A DNA stretch of 64,000 bases from an uncultured Sulfurimonas sp. (GTDB taxonomy: Bacteria; Campylobacterota; Campylobacteria; Campylobacterales; Sulfurimonadaceae): assembly GCF_963662755.1 (NCBI RefSeq), contig NZ_OY759725.1, positions 124,001-188,000 of the forward strand, read 5' to 3'. This document shows positions 17,041 to 23,893 of the stretch, piece after piece. The notes under the pieces were generated by a model that ran no database searches, was not told the DNA's origin, and saw nothing but the letters and a program-made list of their open reading frames with translations. The number at the start of each line of letters is the position of its first letter. Positions within the stretch are counted from its first letter, which is position 1. Made by a program: the position numbers and the translations under genes.

Positions 17041-17700
17041 ATGAAAAGTTTTTTAGATATTGTTGAAGAGATAAAAAGTATAGTCTCTTGTGAATTTAAT
17101 TCTAAGAAGATATTTGATAAGGATGTAGCCGATATTCTTGGTATATCACAAATGAACTTTGCAACTATGAAAAAAAGAAATAAAGTACCTTTTGGTGAGT
17201 TGTTAGACTTTTGTGCATCTAGGAGTATTTCAATTAACTGGATGCTTTATGGACAATCACCTGAGAGTTTAGTAGAAGCTACAAATAGATTTTATATGGT
17301 TAAATATTTTAGTGATGTTAATGCATCTGCAGGTGGTGGAACAGATGAACAATCAGAAGAGATAGAAAAGCTTGAAATTCCTGAGCAATTTGTTTTTATG
17401 TTAGGTGGTGAAAATGAGATAAAAAACATAGAAGCCATTAATGTCTCAGGTGATTCTATGGAACCAACTTTTAGTTATAATGACATTGTTTTTATAAATA
17501 GAGCAAAAACAGATCTTCAAAGAGGTGGTATTTTTACTATAAGAACTGAGGCAGGGCTATTTATTAAGCGTGTTCAAAAAAGAATCGACGGTAAAATAGA
17601 TATAATATCTGACAATCAAGTATATTCTACGCAAACTCTTCAACCACATGAGATAGAAGTGATAGGTAGAGTAGTAAGTAGATTTGGTGATGTGGATTAA
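17041..17700 (+). CDS. S24-family repressor (CI/LexA-like)
   Basis: 219 residues. The N-terminal 70 residues form a helix-turn-helix of the CI repressor type (DVADILGISQMNFATMKKR). The C-terminal half is an S24 peptidase fold with the catalytic serine in GDSMEPT (about residues 139-145) and the lysine in GLFIKRVQ (about 177-184). A small-residue AG pair in VNASAGGG (about 96-103) is a candidate self-cleavage site. Such proteins repress target genes until cleaved or displaced. It has its own strong promoter. No phage genes are nearby, so it is probably a chromosomal stress or switch regulator rather than a prophage repressor. Confidence 0.85.
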   Translation: MKSFLDIVEEIKSIVSCEFNSKKIFDKDVADILGISQMNFATMKKRNKVPFGELLDFCASRSISINWMLYGQSPESLVEATNRFYMVKYFSDVNASAGGGTDEQSEEIEKLEIPEQFVFMLGGENEIKNIEAINVSGDSMEPTFSYNDIVFINRAKTDLQRGGIFTIRTEAGLFIKRVQKRIDGKIDIISDNQVYSTQTLQPHEIEVIGRVVSRFGDVD

Positions 17701-17716
17701 TATAGGAAGTTGTAAT

Positions 17717-19069
17717 TTGAAGTATATTTTTTTAATTTTTTTCTCACTTGTCTTTGCATCTTGTTCTTCTAAGGATGTTGTTTTGATAGAGAAAAACAAA
17801 GAAGTTGAAAAAAAAGATAATAAACCTCAAAAAAATGTTGAAATTTTTGATTTAATTAATATTCCTCAAGATGCTGAATTTTTTACAAAAAAACTTGATG
17901 CTAAAACAAAAAAATATAAAATTCAGTATAGATATGAAAAATATTATTTTAGTGTATGGAATGATAAGAAGCCAAGAGAGACACTCAAAGATATAAAGTG
18001 GCCTTTTGCATCTTATGGAGTTGGCGATAGTTATGGAGAAAATTTCAAGCCACTTAAACAAGATTTTTTCGATGAGATGTACAAAAAAGCTAACTTTAAA
18101 CAATATGCAACTCTAAATGCTAAGGCCATAACGCTAAGACATACCGATATAAGATCTTTTCCTACAGATAGACCACTTTTAAAAGATCCAAGTATAGCTG
18201 GAGAAGGTTTTCCTTTTGACTATCTTCAAAATTCCACAGTATATGCAAACAAACCTCTTTTTGTATCTCACTATTCAAAAGATAAAGAGTGGATTTACGC
18301 ATTTAGTAGTTTTGCATCTGGATGGATAAAATCTAGTGAAATAGTTTTTTTAAAAGAAAAACATACAGATGCATGGCAAAAAGCACAACAAGTTTTTTTA
18401 ATAAAAGAAGACATTCCACTTTACAATCAAAATAATAATTTTCTTTTCTCATCAAAAATAGGAATGATGCTTCCGCTAATATCTGAGGATAAAAATAATT
18501 TTACTGTATTAGCAATTTCATCTTATAAAAACTCTACTCCAATGTTTGAAAAAGTTAAAATACCTAAAAAAATAGCAAGGAAAGAGGCTTTAACCTTTGA
18601 TAAAGAGTCTTTAAAAAATATAGTAAATGAACTAATGCAAAGTAATTATGGTTGGGGTGGAATGTATGGACAAAGAGATTGTTCATCTACTCTTCGTGAT
18701 ATGTATGCACCATTTGGAATATGGCTTCCTAGAAATTCATCTCAACAAGCTAAAGTTGGAAAAATCATAAATTTAGATAAGCTTAGTGATGAAGAGAAAA
18801 TCTCTATAATTAAAAAAGAAGCAATTCCTTTTGAGACTCTTTTGTACAAAAAGGGACATATAGTTTTATATGTAGGTACATACAACGATGATATAGTTAT
18901 TCTTCATAATACTTGGGGAATTAAAACTCAAAAAGATGGAGTAGAGGGCAGGGTTGTAGTTGGAAAAACTGTTTTTAGCACTTTAAAATTTGGTGAAAAT
19001 ATAAAAGATTATGATAGAGATGGAGAGATCCTTAAAAACTTAAAAAGTATGAATATATTAACTAGATAA
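17717..19069 (+). CDS. NlpC/P60-family lipoprotein with SH3-like domains
   Basis: The best start is TTG at 17717, with AGGAAG at 17704-17709; a frame from 17684 would overlap the repressor gene. From TTG the protein has 450 residues and a classic lipoprotein signal (hydrophobic core then VFASC). SH3-type regions span the middle (about 110-280). The C-terminal NlpC/P60 domain carries the catalytic Cys in QRDCSSTLRD and the His in KGHIVLYVG. These enzymes cut peptide bonds in peptidoglycan stems, so it probably acts on the cell wall from a membrane anchor. Its placement just after the repressor may mean cotranscription. Confidence 0.85.
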   Translation: MKYIFLIFFSLVFASCSSKDVVLIEKNKEVEKKDNKPQKNVEIFDLINIPQDAEFFTKKLDAKTKKYKIQYRYEKYYFSVWNDKKPRETLKDIKWPFASYGVGDSYGENFKPLKQDFFDEMYKKANFKQYATLNAKAITLRHTDIRSFPTDRPLLKDPSIAGEGFPFDYLQNSTVYANKPLFVSHYSKDKEWIYAFSSFASGWIKSSEIVFLKEKHTDAWQKAQQVFLIKEDIPLYNQNNNFLFSSKIGMMLPLISEDKNNFTVLAISSYKNSTPMFEKVKIPKKIARKEALTFDKESLKNIVNELMQSNYGWGGMYGQRDCSSTLRDMYAPFGIWLPRNSSQQAKVGKIINLDKLSDEEKISIIKKEAIPFETLLYKKGHIVLYVGTYNDDIVILHNTWGIKTQKDGVEGRVVVGKTVFSTLKFGENIKDYDRDGEILKNLKSMNILTR

Positions 19070-19077
19070 TTAGAAAG

Positions 19078-19383
19078 CTATGCTTTAATATCTAGTAACG
19101 AGCCTAGCATCTCATCTTGAGTTTTTATAGCGCTTACATTTATAGAAGTCGCATTTTGAGCTATTATCTGATCTGGCATCTCTTTTGTTAAATCTGTTTG
19201 ACTCTTACTTGAACCTGTGTTGTCAGATTTTCTTGTATTAGCAACTACTGAATCCATAGTATTTGACATTTTTGTATCTGATGGAACAAAAGCATCTGTA
19301 TTTAAGTTTGCTATATTATTGGCACTAGTGTTCATCATAGTTTGATGAGATTGAATTGATGATATGTTATTTGATATGTTCAT
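19078..19383 (-). CDS. Mini flagellar rod-like protein
   Basis: 101 residues from the ATG at 19383, which has AGGAA 6 bases upstream; a longer frame from 19443 is unlikely. The N-terminus has the flagellar rod/hook motif (SANNIANLNTDAF, compare 'aNNiANvnT.gF'), and the C-terminus ends with DEMLGSLLDIKA, like the C-terminal helix of FlgB/FlgC. The whole central domain of a normal rod protein is missing, and a Ser/Asn/Thr-rich linker joins the two helices. It could be an exported rod or junction component or a regulator that competes for rod assembly. No other flagellar genes are adjacent. Confidence 0.75.
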   Translation of the reverse strand: MNISNNISSIQSHQTMMNTSANNIANLNTDAFVPSDTKMSNTMDSVVANTRKSDNTGSSKSQTDLTKEMPDQIIAQNATSINVSAIKTQDEMLGSLLDIKA

Positions 19384-19411
19384 TGTAGATTCCTGTATGA
19401 AATAATAAAAA

Positions 19412-19441
19412 GTCTCCAATGTCAGAAACGACTTCGGAGAC
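19412..19441 (-). ncRNA. Hairpin in the leader of the mini rod gene
   Basis: Arms GTCTCC (19412-19417) and GGAGAC (19436-19441) with an extra GTC/GAC pairing inside form a hairpin about 30 bases upstream of the start codon. It has no U-tract in the minus direction, so it is more likely a leader structure than a terminator. Confidence 0.35.
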
Positions 19442-19515
19442 ATTTAGGCTACTATTCCTAATACTCATTATAATACTATCTTTCTGAAAGTTTCTTTATG
19501 TATTGAAAGTAGGTA

Positions 19516-19547
19516 CAAAAGCATCTAGCATTACACAACTAGATGCT
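19516..19547 (-). terminator. Rho-independent terminator of dapD
   Basis: Perfect 9-base arms (AGCATCTAG at 19520-19528 and CTAGATGCT at 19539-19547), a 10-base loop, and TTTTG after the stem in the leftward direction, starting 8 bases after the dapD stop. The T-tract is short. Confidence 0.75.
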
Positions 19548-19555
19548 AAAGATTG

Positions 19556-20755
19556 TTAGTGTAAATCAGCGTTGAGTTTAATTTCTCTTGTTGAGCGAGA
19601 AACTGTAAACTCTCCTGTCATAGAATTTTGTCTAAAGTGAAGACCATTTAATCCAGCAAGATCTTTAGCTTTAAAAATTTCACCTTGCATAGTTAGTCCA
19701 CTATTTACTTCTTGAATCTTTATAAGTTCTTTAGGATAAATACCGACTTTTGTTCCCTCAAGTATTGCTAATCCTGCATCTATGATACAACCATCACCTA
19801 AAGGAATTCCACAAGTAGAGTTTGCGCCTAGAAGAGTGTTTTTACCAATAGAAATTGGATTGCCATCAGTACCACTTAATACACCAAGTATAGAAGCTCC
19901 ACCACCAACATCAGAACCTGCACCAACTATAGCAGAACTAGATATACGACCCTCAACCATAACTGAACCAGTTGTTCCAGCATTGAAGTTGATATATGAA
20001 GCTCCTGGCATTACAGTAGTTCCTGCTGCTAGTTGAGCACCAAATCTTACTTTTGAAGTTTCAAGGATTCTAGTATTGTCCGCAGGAATGATATGTTGTA
20101 AAAATCTTGGAAATTTATCTACAAAATCAATATGAGGATATTCATTTGCTAGTTTTAGCTCTATTTCAAACTCTCTAAGATAATCAAGTTCAATAGGTTG
20201 ACCATTTGACCATGCAACATTTGGAAGTGCACCAAAAGCACCATTTAAATTTATACTTCTAAGTTCAACCTTTGCTTGACTCATTGCATATAACTTCAAA
20301 TATGTAGCTTCAACACTTTTAAGAGCCTCATCTGCAAAAATAAAAGTTACTTTAAACTCACCCTCTAAAGAACCACTATTCATGATTTGATTGTAGAGTG
20401 CTGAAATAACTTGAATATTTTTATGAGCATCACCGTAAGCTTCATCAGCATAAGGAGTAAATGCATTTAAACAACTTCTTAAAAACTTTACATTAATATC
20501 GCAAACAACTTCACTCTCATTAAAGTCTATCTCTACACCTTGTTCTGTTAAAGCTTTCATAAAGATAGCTGCACTACCAAAGTTTTCATTCCAATTGATT
20601 ATAGGGTATGTAGCTTGAAGTGTTTTTTCAATATTTACCTGACCTAAATCAACTCTACAGATACCAAATGCTATAGGATCTTTATATCCAGGTATCTCAG
20701 ACTTAATGTTTTGAATTAATGCTTTAAAAGCATCTGTTGTTTGTATTATTTCCAT
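19556..20755 (-). CDS. dapD: Tetrahydrodipicolinate N-succinyltransferase (epsilon type)
   Basis: 399 residues, longer than the E. coli enzyme (about 274) and typical of the Campylobacterota form with an extra N-terminal domain. The C-terminal half (about 225-370) is a left-handed parallel beta-helix with hexapeptide-like repeats, for example GAQLAAGTTVMPGASYINFN and the following GAGSDVGGGASILG. It transfers succinyl from CoA to tetrahydrodipicolinate in lysine and meso-diaminopimelate synthesis. It is monocistronic, with a -10 at 20786-20791 and a terminator at its end. Confidence 0.93.
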   Translation of the reverse strand: MEIIQTTDAFKALIQNIKSEIPGYKDPIAFGICRVDLGQVNIEKTLQATYPIINWNENFGSAAIFMKALTEQGVEIDFNESEVVCDINVKFLRSCLNAFTPYADEAYGDAHKNIQVISALYNQIMNSGSLEGEFKVTFIFADEALKSVEATYLKLYAMSQAKVELRSINLNGAFGALPNVAWSNGQPIELDYLREFEIELKLANEYPHIDFVDKFPRFLQHIIPADNTRILETSKVRFGAQLAAGTTVMPGASYINFNAGTTGSVMVEGRISSSAIVGAGSDVGGGASILGVLSGTDGNPISIGKNTLLGANSTCGIPLGDGCIIDAGLAILEGTKVGIYPKELIKIQEVNSGLTMQGEIFKAKDLAGLNGLHFRQNSMTGEFTVSRSTREIKLNADLH

Positions 20756-20785
20756 GAATTCTCGCTTAATAATTTATTGTCCGAA

Positions 20786-20791
20786 ATTATA
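20786..20791 (-). promoter_or_regulatory. Predicted -10 of dapD
   Basis: TATAAT on the minus strand in the context AAGTATAATTTCGG, 30 bases before the dapD ATG. No -35 is evident. Confidence 0.55.
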
Positions 20792-20874
20792 CTTAAAAAC
20801 TACTAACAAGAATTTATATATGATATGTTTATGGTTTAAAAGCTAAAAAATCTATAACATGAAAAAGAGATATT

Positions 20875-21378
20875 ATGCATAGTTGGATTGAATTTTTAAA
20901 AAAGAATGATTTTATAAGTGTTAAAAAACATATTAGAAATGGTGCTGATGTAAATGATGCCAATGAAACTGGAGAGTCTGTATTGGCTTATGCAATTAGA
21001 AGCAGATGTGATACAGAACTTTTGATGTTGTTAATAGACAGTGGTGCAGATATATATGATTTTGATGATGAAGGTGTAAGCATCTTTGATATGTCTATAA
21101 CATATGACAATATAAAGATGGTTGAGTATATTTTAAGTAAAGGCATTGATATAAATTTTACACATAGAAGAAGCAGATTTACCCCTCTTATGGCAGCTGC
21201 ATCTTATGGAAGAGTGAGTATTGCAAAGTTACTTATAAATCACGGTGCGAACAAAGATGCAGTAGATACAAAAGGATTTTCAGCTATTGATTTTGCTAGA
21301 AAAATGAATAAAAAAAGTATTTTAGAAATTTTAGAATATGATGAAAATAGTCCTAAAAACAAGGCTTATGCTAGATGA
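20875..21378 (+). CDS. Ankyrin-repeat protein
   Basis: 167 residues with about four ankyrin units; the clearest are around residues 20-50 (HIRNGADVNDANETGESVL) and 105-135 (TPLMAAASYGRVSIAKLLIN). No signal peptide or membrane helix, so it is probably a cytosolic protein-binding module. It is preceded by an AAAGAG ribosome site and lies divergent from dapD and 62 bases before the EAL-HDOD gene. Partner unknown. Confidence 0.85.
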   Translation: MHSWIEFLKKNDFISVKKHIRNGADVNDANETGESVLAYAIRSRCDTELLMLLIDSGADIYDFDDEGVSIFDMSITYDNIKMVEYILSKGIDINFTHRRSRFTPLMAAASYGRVSIAKLLINHGANKDAVDTKGFSAIDFARKMNKKSILEILEYDENSPKNKAYAR

Positions 21379-21415
21379 TAATTTGTGAGCTTAAGAATAG
21401 TTTTGTATAATTTTA

Positions 21416-21421
21416 CAAAAT
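21416..21421 (+). promoter_or_regulatory. Predicted -10 of the EAL-HDOD gene
   Basis: TATAAT in the context TTTTGTATAATTTTACAA, 19 bases before the ATG at 21441. Confidence 0.45.
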
Positions 21422-21440
21422 TCACCAATAAAGATTTCTA

Positions 21441-22679
21441 ATGAGTACTAATTTATATATAGCTAGACAACCTATTTTGGATAAAGATGACAATATATTT
21501 GCTTATGAACTTTTATATAGGGATGCCGATCAAAGTTCAAATATAAAAAACGACAGACATGCAACAGTTACAGTACTTAGTAATGTTTTAAATAAGTTTG
21601 GTGTAAAAAATCTTTTAGGCAAGAACAAAGCCTTTATAAAAGCAGATAAAAAATTTCTTATGCATGATGTTGTCTTTTATATACCAAAAGAGCATTTTAT
21701 ATTTGCTTTGCAGGCAAATATGGAACTTACACAAGAGTTACAAGATAGAATAATCCAACTAAAAGAAATGGGTTATATTTTAGCTATAAATGATGCAATT
21801 CTTACAAAAGAAATTTTAGAAAAATTTTCCAATCTTTTGAGTCATATAACTTATATAAAAGTCGATATAAACACCCCCAAAGAAGATATTAAACTTCTTC
21901 AAGGGTTAAATTTAGAGATTATTTTTACAAAAGTTGAAACTCATGAGATGCACACAAAAGCTAAAGAGTTAAATGGGAATTATTTTCAAGGTTACTTCTT
22001 TAGTAAACCAAAAATTTTAGAACAAGAAAAATTTGATCCAAACTCAATTAAAGCTATTAATTTATGTAACTATATTATGAGTGATTCTAGTATAGATGAA
22101 ATAGTGCAAAAATTTGAAGAAAATCATGCAATATCTTTGCAACTTTTAAAGTATGTAAATTCAGGCTCATTTCACTTTAGACAAAACATATCTTCAGTTC
22201 GTCAAATTCTTACATTGATGGGCAGAACACCACTTACTCAATGGCTTATGCTTATGGTTTATTCAACTAACACAAATGCAAAAGATCAAGAAACAGAATC
22301 ACCTCTTATACAATTATTAAAATCTAGAACAAATCTTATGGTAGAAGTGTCTAAGCAAATTTCAAATAGTGAGATTAAAAATTTATCTTCTAAAGTCTAT
22401 ATTTTAGGTGTTGTTTCACTTTTAGATACACTTTTTAATGTAAGTATTGATGTGATTTTAGAAGAGTTAAATATAGACGAGCAAATAAAAAATGCAATTA
22501 TAAAACAAGATGGGATTCTTGGTGAGATTTACTCTTTTGCTAAAAATTTAGAAAGATTTGATATAAAAGCCGTTGAAGATTTTTGTTCTAAATATGAAAT
22601 AAAAACACAAGAGTTAGAAAAACTTACACTTGAAGTTATTCAAAGTGTGAATGAGTTTGAAAGTTCTGTAGATGCATAG
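21441..22679 (+). CDS. EAL-HDOD (YuxH-type) signalling protein
   Basis: 412 residues. The N-terminal part (about 1-200) is an EAL-related domain in which the usual EAL is AYELLYR, as in the YuxH family, so cleavage of c-di-GMP is doubtful. The C-terminal part (about 200-390) is an HDOD domain (SLQLLKYVNSGSF and IRQ/ILTLMGRTPL-type blocks). It is probably a cytosolic scaffold or c-di-GMP receptor. Two other HDOD or EAL relatives are in this window (left edge and the LapD-like gene), which suggests a dense second-messenger network. It converges on the DUF6166 gene with a 5-base gap. Confidence 0.88.
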   Translation: MSTNLYIARQPILDKDDNIFAYELLYRDADQSSNIKNDRHATVTVLSNVLNKFGVKNLLGKNKAFIKADKKFLMHDVVFYIPKEHFIFALQANMELTQELQDRIIQLKEMGYILAINDAILTKEILEKFSNLLSHITYIKVDINTPKEDIKLLQGLNLEIIFTKVETHEMHTKAKELNGNYFQGYFFSKPKILEQEKFDPNSIKAINLCNYIMSDSSIDEIVQKFEENHAISLQLLKYVNSGSFHFRQNISSVRQILTLMGRTPLTQWLMLMVYSTNTNAKDQETESPLIQLLKSRTNLMVEVSKQISNSEIKNLSSKVYILGVVSLLDTLFNVSIDVILEELNIDEQIKNAIIKQDGILGEIYSFAKNLERFDIKAVEDFCSKYEIKTQELEKLTLEVIQSVNEFESSVDA

Positions 22680-22684
22680 AAAAA

Positions 22685-23299
22685 CTATGCACTTTGTAAA
22701 AGTTTAACAAAGTTCTTATAGCTATCTACAACATCTTGATTTTTTTTGTTTTGAATATAAAATTCTATTGCTTTTTTTCCAAGTCTAGGTATCTCATTTT
22801 TAACAGCCCAACTACTTACAGTTCCCTCAGGAACTTCTAAAATTTCTGCAAGATTTTTTTGAGTAATTGAGAGTTCACGACAGATATCTTTTACAACATT
22901 TCTTTTTATTTTTTTAAATTTTGAAGGTTTTGCCATAGTCATTGTATTTGCCATAGCCATGGTTTGTGCTTTTTCTTTTAAAATTTGCTGACCATCAGAG
23001 TAACCTTTTATCCATTCTAAAACATCATTGGCTTTAAGTATCCAATCTCTTGTAGTTAATGTACGAATAATTTCTTGACAAAATTGAGGAGCATGTTCTG
23101 TTGCAAATTCTGTGTTGCTTAATTGATGTAATATAGAAAAAGATAGTTGCATAGGTGATGAGCCATTGTATCCCCAATCAAAACCATCTTTTGACTTAGG
23201 AAAAAGCTCATATTTTAGAGGTAGTTCAACCTCTGCATAAGTAACGTATCTGCTTCCTAATAATGTTTTATGTCCTTTAAAAACATGGTTATTTCTCAT
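22685..23299 (-). CDS. DUF6166-like protein with C-terminal helix-turn-helix
   Basis: 204 residues. The N-terminal half contains FDWGYNGSSPMQLSFSIL, which resembles the DUF6166 core. The C-terminal half has a helix-turn-helix (about 140-175, TQKNLAEILEVPEGTVSSW), so it probably binds DNA. The two are joined by a Met/Ala-rich linker (AMANTMTMA). A 41-residue membrane peptide is encoded 15 bases upstream on the same strand. The target is unknown, and I recognise the N-terminal family only tentatively. Confidence 0.65.
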   Translation of the reverse strand: MRNNHVFKGHKTLLGSRYVTYAEVELPLKYELFPKSKDGFDWGYNGSSPMQLSFSILHQLSNTEFATEHAPQFCQEIIRTLTTRDWILKANDVLEWIKGYSDGQQILKEKAQTMAMANTMTMAKPSKFKKIKRNVVKDICRELSITQKNLAEILEVPEGTVSSWAVKNEIPRLGKKAIEFYIQNKKNQDVVDSYKNFVKLLQSA

Positions 23300-23314
23300 A
23301 ATTATAATTCTCTC

Positions 23315-23440
23315 TTATATTTTAAAAGTATAATGTTCTTTGCTATCTTTAGAGTTTATACTTTTTGTGCAAAAAGATACTCTATAAATAACATAGCTAA
23401 TAAGTACTAGCAAAAAAAATACCAATAACCAAACTAACAT
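23315..23440 (-). CDS. 41-residue membrane peptide
   Basis: Starts with MLVWLLVFFLLVLISYVIY, a single transmembrane helix, followed by a short polar tail. The ribosome site AAGGA lies 8 bases before the ATG. It is upstream of, and probably cotranscribed with, the DUF6166/HTH gene. A small membrane peptide paired with a DNA-binding protein could be a toxin-type or sensor peptide, but nothing in the sequence proves it. Confidence 0.5.
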   Translation of the reverse strand: MLVWLLVFFLLVLISYVIYRVSFCTKSINSKDSKEHYTFKI

Positions 23441-23515
23441 AAGAATATTCCTTGATTTATTATACATTTACATCGACAAAATCTATGATTTATTTATACT
23501 TTTGTCTTTTTTGAG

Positions 23516-23521
23516 TATGAT
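23516..23521 (+). promoter_or_regulatory. Predicted -10 of the acidic protein gene
   Basis: TATGAT in the context GAGTATGATGTCGCAAA, 25 bases before the ATG at 23547, followed by AAGGA at 23536-23540. Confidence 0.4.
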
Positions 23522-23546
23522 GTCGCAAATAATTTAAGGAAAAAAT

Positions 23547-23834
23547 ATGTCTAATGTAGAAAAATTAGAAGAACTACTTACTAAAAGTGTTATTCCAGAT
23601 ATTGATGAAAGACTAGATGAGATTTTTGAAGAAATAGCTGATAACAAAGAAGCTAGTGAAGATGCTAAAGAAGAGATAGAAGAACTTCGTGAATTTAAGG
23701 CAGACTTACAAGATGTTTTAGAAGATATTAAAGCTGGTGATATGGATGAAGAAGAAGCACAAGAGCTTATAGATGATATCTTAGAAGCTCAAAAAGGCGA
23801 TGAAGAAGACTTTGGATTTGTAGAAGAGGATTAG
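23547..23834 (+). CDS. Small acidic coiled-coil protein
   Basis: 95 residues, very rich in Glu and Asp, with helical heptads throughout (about 1-80) and an acidic tail (GDEEDFGFVEED). No signal peptide or membrane segment. It is preceded by a clear AAGGA site. I do not recognise a functional family. Its stop is 10 bases before a strong hairpin that overlaps the ribosome site of the RND gene, so the two genes may be linked by readthrough and translational control. Confidence 0.7.
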   Translation: MSNVEKLEELLTKSVIPDIDERLDEIFEEIADNKEASEDAKEEIEELREFKADLQDVLEDIKAGDMDEEEAQELIDDILEAQKGDEEDFGFVEED

Positions 23835-23844
23835 TCTTAACATT

Positions 23845-23888
23845 CCCCTAATATATAGATAATACTATTTCGCATTATCTATTAGGGG
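23845..23888 (+). promoter_or_regulatory. Hairpin sequestering the RND gene ribosome binding site
   Basis: Arms CCCCTAAT (23845-23852) and ATTAGGGG (23881-23888) enclose a second perfect pairing AGATAAT (23857-23863) with ATTATCT (23874-23880), leaving a 4-base bulge and a 10-base loop: 15 base pairs in all. The right arm contains AGGGG of the Shine-Dalgarno AGGGGAG (23884-23890), 3 bases before the ATG at 23894. Folding would hide the ribosome site, so the element could be a thermometer, a protein-binding leader or an attenuator. There is no U-tract, which argues against a simple terminator. Confidence 0.65.
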
Positions 23889-23893
23889 AGCAA

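Noticed and set aside
17041..19069. Prophage remnant around the S24 repressor.
   Set aside because: No integrase, structural or replication genes and no att-like repeats were seen; neighbours are ordinary chromosomal genes.
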